From Flavobacteriales bacterium UBA4474 (GTDB taxonomy: Bacteria > Bacteroidota > Bacteroidia > Flavobacteriales_D > Sanyastnellaceae): a stretch of 11,488 nucleotides of DNA. Of the stretch, positions 1-6,000 are shown one piece after another. The translations under genes were made by a program, and so were the position numbers. Under the pieces are notes generated by a model. The model was not told the origin of the DNA. It ran no database searches and saw nothing but the letters and a program-made list of their open reading frames with translations. Position 1 is the stretch's first letter. Each line of letters starts with the position of its first letter. The stretch is taken from the NCBI GenBank assembly GCA_002389295.1, contig DGOE01000132.1, forward strand, positions 4,941 to 16,428, written 5' to 3'.

Positions 1-390
1 ACTTATCCTGAACCCCTCAGGACGCAAGCGGTTCATATGGGCAACAGCCAAATTCTGTTGACCGATGCGCCGGTGGACAACGGCGGCCTCGGTGAAGCCT
101 ACTCTCCAACGGACCTGGTGGCCGCTGGATTGGCCAGTTGCATGATGACCATTTTGGGCCTTCGGGCGGCCAAACGCGGCATTAAAATCCAGAAAATGGA
201 GGCCCTGGCAGAAAAAAAGATGAGCCCACAGCCGAGGCGCATTGGGGGCGTCTCGGTGGAGCTCACCGTAGCATTGTTAGGGGGAGATGAAGAAGATCGG
301 AAATGGCTGCACCAAGAAGCACTGCGCTGCCCGGTTGCCCTTTCCCTGCATCCGGACCTCGATCAGGACGTCAGGATTGTCTTTGTCTGA
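1..390 (+). CDS. OsmC family protein, 5' end outside window
   Basis: This is the C-terminal 129 codons of an OsmC/YhfA-like protein. The family comprises small cytoplasmic dimers; several members are thiol peroxidases that reduce organic hydroperoxides using two cysteines. The reading frame is open from base 1 and the residues before the first ATG at 37 (LRTQAVH) match the usual family lead-in, so the true start lies upstream. Visible family hallmarks are TDAPVDNGG, then GEAYSPTDLVAAGLASCMM, which contains the first conserved cysteine, and a second cysteine in the motif RCPVALSL near the C-terminus. The spacing of the two cysteines fits the peroxidatic and resolving pair. The stop at 388-390 lies 22 bases from the end of a convergent small gene, and no clear hairpin separates them. 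The family assignment is firm. Whether the substrate is a hydroperoxide or a different sulfur compound cannot be told from the sequence. Confidence 0.9.
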   Translation, partial: TYPEPLRTQAVHMGNSQILLTDAPVDNGGLGEAYSPTDLVAAGLASCMMTILGLRAAKRGIKIQKMEALAEKKMSPQPRRIGGVSVELTVALLGGDEEDRKWLHQEALRCPVALSLHPDLDQDVRIVFV

Positions 391-412
391 CCGGACCGCA
401 GCCCGATCACGT

Positions 413-565
413 TTATTCCTGATCCGGTGTGCAGGGGGATTCAGTCGAATCCGCTGTTTCGAAATCAACGCCGTTGTAGGCGTCACAATAGTTGTAAGAC
501 AGTGCGCAACTGCTCAGTCCTACGCTGATGAGAAGGGCAAGCGCCCATGGATAGAAGTGCTTCAT
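413..565 (-). CDS. small predicted lipoprotein (50 aa)
   Basis: This short gene encodes 50 residues. It starts at ATG 565-563, with the stop TAA at 415-413. The N-terminus reads MKHFYPW, followed by a hydrophobic stretch and the lipobox LSSC at residues 22-25, so it is predicted to be exported and lipidated on the cysteine. The mature part is only 26 residues, acidic, with two further cysteines (in SYNYCDAYN and SPCTPDQE) that could form a disulfide. The frame extends upstream to 658, but the ATG at 565 places the signal peptide correctly at the N-terminus and is preferred. It is convergent with the OsmC-like gene and divergent from the GWxTD gene. I do not recognise a family. Small lipoproteins of this kind are common in Bacteroidota and usually go unannotated. 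The reality of the gene rests mainly on the well-formed signal peptide. Confidence 0.68.
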   Translation of the reverse strand: MKHFYPWALALLISVGLSSCALSYNYCDAYNGVDFETADSTESPCTPDQE

Positions 566-717
566 GATGTGTTGTTGTGGGTTCGTGAAAGGCACAGACA
601 GCCTTACGGCACGAAATCCGGAAGGGTTACGTTTTGTCTTCCCAACTTGCCGTCGCATTGAAACACCCTGCGACTACCCTCCATTGCACGGGGACACGAA
701 AGTGGTCCGGTGACGCC

Positions 718-2070
718 GTGCGCCAAAGGCGCTGGGTCCGCAAGCTGTGGAGCTTGGCCGGTGCCGCGGGCCTTGGCCTTTTGATGTTCTTGATGGAAGG
801 CTGCCAATCCACGACCAACCTCGGAACGGATGCGCAACGCCCCTACCAATGGGAAGAGCTGTCGCACCACCCCGCCTGGGTCTGGCACCGACACCGGGCG
901 GACTCTGCATTGGTACATGTCAAGCTTCCGGCGCACGAACCCTTGCATTTGAGAGAGAGCCGAGACTTGCCGTTTCGCTTCTCTTTGGTGCTGGACCTGG
1001 TCGTTGCCACCCTTGATGTGCCCGATACAGACTCGCTGAGGGTCGGGGGCGGTTTGCGGCAGTACCAATTCACCTGGACGGGAACGGCGGACCCCGAGCG
1101 CGATGCGTTGGAGGCCACCTTTTCGTTTCCCCTGGCCGAAGGCCGCTACCGGATCACCCATACGCTGCGCGATGTGCACCGGGGGGCACAGGTCAGTGGT
1201 GCGGTCTTGCTCGATGGATGGTCTGAGGATGCCCCGGTGCGCTGTCTGGCATTTGACATGCAAACGGGTGAACCCGCGTGGGGAGGACAATTGGTCGGGG
1301 GCCATGCGGCTGGGCTGCTGGTGCCGCCCGACCTCGCGCAGCAGATGTGGTGGCACGCCGCCATAGGCCCAGTAGATTCATTTCCCAGCGCCCCATTTCT
1401 CGACCGCAAGCCGGCAGAAATGCGGTTTCCGGATGCCGTTGAGCAGCAACTGCCCCTGCCTGTAGACCCCCATGCTGAGGGCCTTCCGCCAGGGGATTGG
1501 ACAGGCTGGAGCTTGTTGCAATGGGACAATGCCCCCGGTGTGCACCAATGGACGCTGCAGGGGAGCCGGCGGCATGTGGTCCTGCCGGCCCGGCGGGCAC
1601 ATTTCCCGCGCATGCGGGACCTCGATGAGATGATCCGGGCCACGCGCTACATCGCCACGCGCGATGAATACAAGGCCATGCGGGAATCCCGCAACCCCAA
1701 GGATGCGCTGGACAGATTCTGGCTGCAATTCGCGGAAAACCCTGAGGAAGCGAGGATGCTGATCCGCAATTATTACGGCAGAATTCACGAAGCCAACGTC
1801 CATTTCAGCGGGCTTCGAGAAGGGTGGAGCACGGATCGCGGCCTGGTGTATGTGGTGTTTGGGCACCCTGACCGCACCCGGCGTGACCGCTTCGGCGAAA
1901 CCTGGATCTATGGGGAGGAAGGCGATGTCAACGCCCTGATCTACCGTTTCTCTACGCGCCCCTCTGGAGATGACTTCAACGTGTACGAGTTGGAACGATA
2001 CCCCGGATTCCGCAGCCCATGGGAGGCCATGGTCTCCAGCTGGAGAAGGGGCAGAATAAGAAAAAGATGA
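718..2070 (+). CDS. GWxTD domain-containing protein, probable lipoprotein
   Basis: The C-terminal region carries the signature of the GWxTD domain, a family defined in Bacteroidota and related phyla with no established function. The motif GWSTD is at residues 369-373 and is followed by RGLVYVVFGHPD and an aromatic, acidic tail ending in YELERYPGF. The domain is preceded by a helical segment (about residues 305-365) with RFWLQFAENPEEARMLIRNYYGRI. The N-terminal two thirds is a beta-rich extracytoplasmic region. The preferred start is GTG 718, giving 450 residues with a basic n-region (MRQRRWVRK), a hydrophobic core and a cysteine at residue 29 in LMEGC. This is an imperfect lipobox, so lipidation is likely but not certain. 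An in-frame TTG at 634 would add 28 residues that do not resemble an export signal. The stop overlaps the rlmB start by four bases, suggesting coupled translation. Confidence 0.85.
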   Translation: MRQRRWVRKLWSLAGAAGLGLLMFLMEGCQSTTNLGTDAQRPYQWEELSHHPAWVWHRHRADSALVHVKLPAHEPLHLRESRDLPFRFSLVLDLVVATLDVPDTDSLRVGGGLRQYQFTWTGTADPERDALEATFSFPLAEGRYRITHTLRDVHRGAQVSGAVLLDGWSEDAPVRCLAFDMQTGEPAWGGQLVGGHAAGLLVPPDLAQQMWWHAAIGPVDSFPSAPFLDRKPAEMRFPDAVEQQLPLPVDPHAEGLPPGDWTGWSLLQWDNAPGVHQWTLQGSRRHVVLPARRAHFPRMRDLDEMIRATRYIATRDEYKAMRESRNPKDALDRFWLQFAENPEEARMLIRNYYGRIHEANVHFSGLREGWSTDRGLVYVVFGHPDRTRRDRFGETWIYGEEGDVNALIYRFSTRPSGDDFNVYELERYPGFRSPWEAMVSSWRRGRIRKR

Positions 2071-2813
2071 ACAGAAAGCCCCGTCACGCCGACGACCGCA
2101 TCATAGGTTGGCACCCCATCATCGAGGCACTCGATGCCGGCAAAGAATTGGCGCGGGTGTTGCTCCAACGGGATGCGAAAGATGACCGCACCCGCGAGCT
2201 CATGAAGACCTTGCGCGAGCGCAGAATCCCCATTCAGCGCGTACCGCGGGAGAAACTGGACAGGATCACCAAAAAGAACCACCAAGGCATCATTGCCTTC
2301 TCTTCCCCCATCACATTTATGGCCTTGGAGGAAATGGTCCAGCAGGGATTCGAATCAGGCAAACCCGTATTTGTCGTGGTCCTCGACGGGGTCACAGATG
2401 TGGGCAACCTCGGCGCCATCGCGCGCTCGGCCGAGTGCTTTGGCGCTACAGGATTGGTGCTGCAGGACCACCACGCCGCTCCTGTCAATGCAGATGCCGT
2501 AAAAACAAGCTCAGGCGCAATCCTGCGCCTCCCTGTGGCGCGCGTCTCAGACACAGCAAAGGCGTTGGCTTACTTGGGCAAATGCGGTTTGATGCGCATC
2601 GGGTTGAGCGAAAAAGCCGAGCAGCCCCTCACCGCGTGCAGCGCATCCGATGCCGCCTGCCTGGTCATGGGGGATGAGGAGCGGGGGATTTCCACCGAAG
2701 CATGGGCCCAATGCGATGTTCACGCTCAAATTCCATTGTCCGGGAATACGGGTTCTCTCAATGTGAGCGTGGCCGCGGGCATTGGCTTGCACCACCTCAT
2801 CGGCAGGGGTTGA
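2067..2813 (+). CDS. rlmB: 23S rRNA (guanosine-2'-O-)-methyltransferase RlmB
   Basis: This SPOUT-class (TrmH family) enzyme is predicted to use S-adenosylmethionine to methylate the ribose 2'-OH of a conserved guanosine in the peptidyl-transferase region of 23S rRNA (G2251 in E. coli numbering). The protein is 248 residues, close to the 243 of E. coli RlmB. An N-terminal L30e-like substrate-binding domain spans about residues 10-80, including GWHPIIEAL and KNHQGIIAF. The catalytic domain spans about 100-248 and shows the three SPOUT motifs: NLGAIARSAE with N114 and R120, MGDEERGIS at 201-209, and IPLSGNTGSLNVSVAAGI at 222-239. The last of these forms the trefoil-knot cofactor site. The start is ATG 2067, inside the ATGA overlap with the upstream stop. 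An in-frame ATG at 2019 would lie within the upstream gene and add a non-homologous lead. The family is certain. The exact target guanosine is inferred from similarity. Confidence 0.93.
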   Translation: MNRKPRHADDRIIGWHPIIEALDAGKELARVLLQRDAKDDRTRELMKTLRERRIPIQRVPREKLDRITKKNHQGIIAFSSPITFMALEEMVQQGFESGKPVFVVVLDGVTDVGNLGAIARSAECFGATGLVLQDHHAAPVNADAVKTSSGAILRLPVARVSDTAKALAYLGKCGLMRIGLSEKAEQPLTACSASDAACLVMGDEERGISTEAWAQCDVHAQIPLSGNTGSLNVSVAAGIGLHHLIGRG

Positions 2814-2895
2814 CATTGCCGGAAGGGTTGAGAATTCCGATGAGCAGAGCCTAAAACCGGACAAAGGCGTGTAGAAATTCGATTAATCTGAAAAA

Positions 2896-2929
2896 TTTTG
2901 TCGGGTTTTTAATTTGTTTCGTATATTTG
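2896..2929 (+). promoter_or_regulatory. Bacteroidota-type promoter for the secretion cassette
   Basis: The sequence TATATTTG at 2922-2929 matches the Bacteroidota -7 consensus TAnnTTTG exactly. A TTTTG at 2896-2900 can serve as the -33 element, with a spacer of about 21 bases, slightly long for the class. The region is AT-rich against a GC-rich background. It lies in the only sizeable gap before the large secreted-protein gene. Transcription would begin around 2935, leaving an untranslated leader of about 135 bases before the preferred ATG at 3070. No other good match was seen between 3070 and 10751, so this is the likely promoter for the three-gene cassette. Confidence 0.6.
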
Positions 2930-3069
2930 ATTCCTCACCCGGTCGTCGTTATTCAGTGATTGAGCCAAAATCAAACTGATAACGTTATATGACGCATTTT
3001 CGCTACGTTCGCACTGAAATCCGCGGCCCTCAAGGTCCGGAACGTTTTGGTACCCCAATTTTCCGTGTA

Positions 3070-6000
3070 ATGCCTGCACGCTTCCTCCTCCTCGCTCTTC
3101 TCCTTCCATCATTGTCCATTTATGGGCAATCATTCCTGCATGTCACCTGTGACTCGGCCTGCTTGCCGGCCTTTGCCTCGGTCCCCGAAGACGTGGTGGT
3201 CCCTTGCCTGGAGGCCTTCCCTGATTTCGAAGTGCCCAGCGCGAGCGGATGCGCGGAATCACCGATTGAAAATGTGCCCACCGTGGAACTGGATGCGACG
3301 AGCATCGAGCGCCACGATGTGATGACGGCATTGGGTGATGGACCCGATTGGGCACTCTGGCTCGGCGGTTTTGAAGCCATGGGACATGGTGCCAGTGATT
3401 ACTTCGTCCCCTATGGCGACGGCATCTCATTCGAGCAATACGCCAATGGAACCGCCCGCTTTACCGGAGAGATGGTCAATGACAGCGATGCCGACCAGCG
3501 GTTTGAGCTGAATGTCTTTCTTCAGTACGGACAGGACTATGACGCTTGGACGGCCCAAGGCAGGCTTCCCAAGGACGACCTCGGTCTCGAAGCGTATGCC
3601 GATTGGATGTTCTACGAGGTGGTCGACACCCTGAGTCACCTGATCGGTCGCGGCAATTACGAAGGCGACATGCTCTACTTGGATCACATGCCCGTCACGC
3701 GGCTGTTTGGTTTCCAGGTAGGAGAACTCGGCGCGAACAACCGCAACACCAACATGGGTGTCAGCGGATGGTTCTGGTACCGCGGCATGATCGGTGGCCA
3801 AAGCGTGGTCGGAACCGGCGACGTCAACGCCGACCTTGAAAACACAGAGAACGTCGGGCCAGCATGTCCTGTGGTGGAAGAATCCCGCCGCGTGGCCATG
3901 GCCTGGAGCGCCTGCGGTCACGACTTGATCGAGCAGACTGTGGAGCGCATTGACGAAGAAGCCCCTGTCTTCATCTCGCTGCCTCCATTGGAATCGGCCA
4001 GCTGTTTGGACCTCCCCGATACAGCTGATTTTGCAGCATTTGAGGTCTACGATGCCTGCGGAAGTGCGCTGACGCTGAGCAATGCCGACTCCGTCGCGGG
4101 TGAGCCTTGCAACCAAGTGGCTTACCGCACATGGACCCTGACGGACGCCTGTGACAACACCTCTGACACCCTCCAATCGGTGGCCTTGGTGGACACCACA
4201 GGACCTACGTTCAGCGTTGAAGACGTCACCCTTTCCTGCGACCTGTGGGACAGCTACGCAGTCTTTGAACCCACCTTTTCGGATGACTGCTCTCCAGGTG
4301 AAAGCGTCACGTGGTCTTATGAGGACGAAGTGATTTCTGGTGACTTTCCGGTCGATTTTGTGATGGACCGCACCTATACTGCCACCGACCTCTGCGGCAA
4401 CCCAACCGAAGAGACGATGACCATCACGGTCATCGACACAGTGGCTCCGACCCTCACGGATCTTCCTGAGGACATTACCATTTCTTGCGAGGAATGGCCC
4501 AGTTTCGAGACGTCTCCACCCTCGGCACAGGACATTTGTGACCCTGCTCCCACAGGGCCCACGTCAGGTGCTTCGGACACCACCATCACCCCTGGCGATT
4601 GTTCCGGAAACTTCACGGTGTTGTTTACCTACACCTTCAGTGACCTGAGTGGAAACACAGCCTCGCACAGCCAAACGGTCACCGTGGAGGACCTGGCACC
4701 CCCGGTGTTCAGCTTTGTTCCAGAGGCCATGGTCATCGATTGCTCAGAAGATTGGCCCCAACCCATGGACGACCCCACGCTCATGGCCACGGCTGAGGAC
4801 CTGTGCGGAACTACAGCCATCACATGGGCTGATGACACACTCCCTGGCGATTGCCCTGGATCATTCATCCTCGAGCGGACCTTCACGGCCACTGACGATT
4901 GCGGCAATTCAGCCACGGCGAGCACTTCGATTACATCGGAGGATGTCACGCCACCCGCCATATTGAACGAGTTGATGGACGAGGTCATCGCTTGTGGCGA
5001 GGAGCTTCCTGTTGTTGCCGCAGTAGCGGTGGACGACTGCGCTGGCGTTGAGGATGTATGGATTACGGTCGATACCGTCGACATCAGTGCCGGTGATGCG
5101 GTTTCCACCGGATTCGAAAGCTGCACCCTGGACGGGTTTGTGGCCGAAGGAGGCACCATTTCCATCTCCAACGATGCCTTTGATGGCACATGTGCGCTGA
5201 GCATGCTCCACTCTGCTGGAGAACCCCTGCACAATTTCTACCCCGCCGACATCATGGCCGGATTGGGCACGTACCAAGTGATGGCGCGGGCCGATGGATT
5301 CATCAGCGACAACATCGTCGAACTGCTTGCAGGTGATGATGAGGGCAGTCCTTCTTTGAAAATCAGCTTGCGTCCGCAAGGCACCGACAACCCGGGCATT
5401 TCACTTTCAGGATTTGGCCTCGATGAGAATGCCGATGCCACGATGCAACAAGGCGACTGGTACGAAGTGACTGTCGAACTGGGTGCCGCTGACTTGACCT
5501 TGATGATCGATGGCAGCGCGGTGCTGGAAGTGGACCTGCCCGACGGGCTGCCCGAAGAGGGTCGGTTCAAGCTGGCCAGTGCTTACGCCGGAACTTATGA
5601 CGACATGTCCTATCTCCCCGAGGACCCTTGTCCCGTTGTGGAGCGCTACATCCGGACCATTCATGCCACGGATTTCTGCGACAATACAGCCACCCTTTCT
5701 CAGGTCATCGACGTGATCGATACGGTGGCTCCCATCATCACCTTCTTCCCAGAAGACCTGACCATCGACTGCACCGACGCTTGGCCCATGCCCGAAGAGT
5801 CCAGCGATTGGATGGCGACGGCTGAGGACGCTTGCACAGCGGTCACGGTGACCTGGAGCGATGAGATTGTGCCCAATACCTGCCCAGGCAGCAGCACGCT
5901 CTACCGGACCTTCACGGCCACCGACGAATGTGGCAATGCCACTTCTCAGATGCAGACCATCGCGCAGGAGGACGTCGATGCGCCCATGCTCGACGAAGCC

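Noticed and set aside
604..1356. A 250-codon open frame on the minus strand
   Set aside because: It is antisense to the GWxTD gene, proline and arginine rich without recognisable motifs, and is explained by GC-rich codon bias.
2019..2066. Upstream in-frame ATG of rlmB
   Set aside because: It lies inside the GWxTD gene and adds a lysine and glutamine-rich lead unlike the family; ATG 2067 gives the expected length and an overlap typical of coupled genes.
2840..2915. Possible terminator after rlmB (ACCGGAC ... GTCGGGTTTTT)
   Set aside because: The arms pair imperfectly and are separated by more than 40 bases, so the stem is not convincing despite the trailing T run; the T-rich stretch is better explained by the promoter region.
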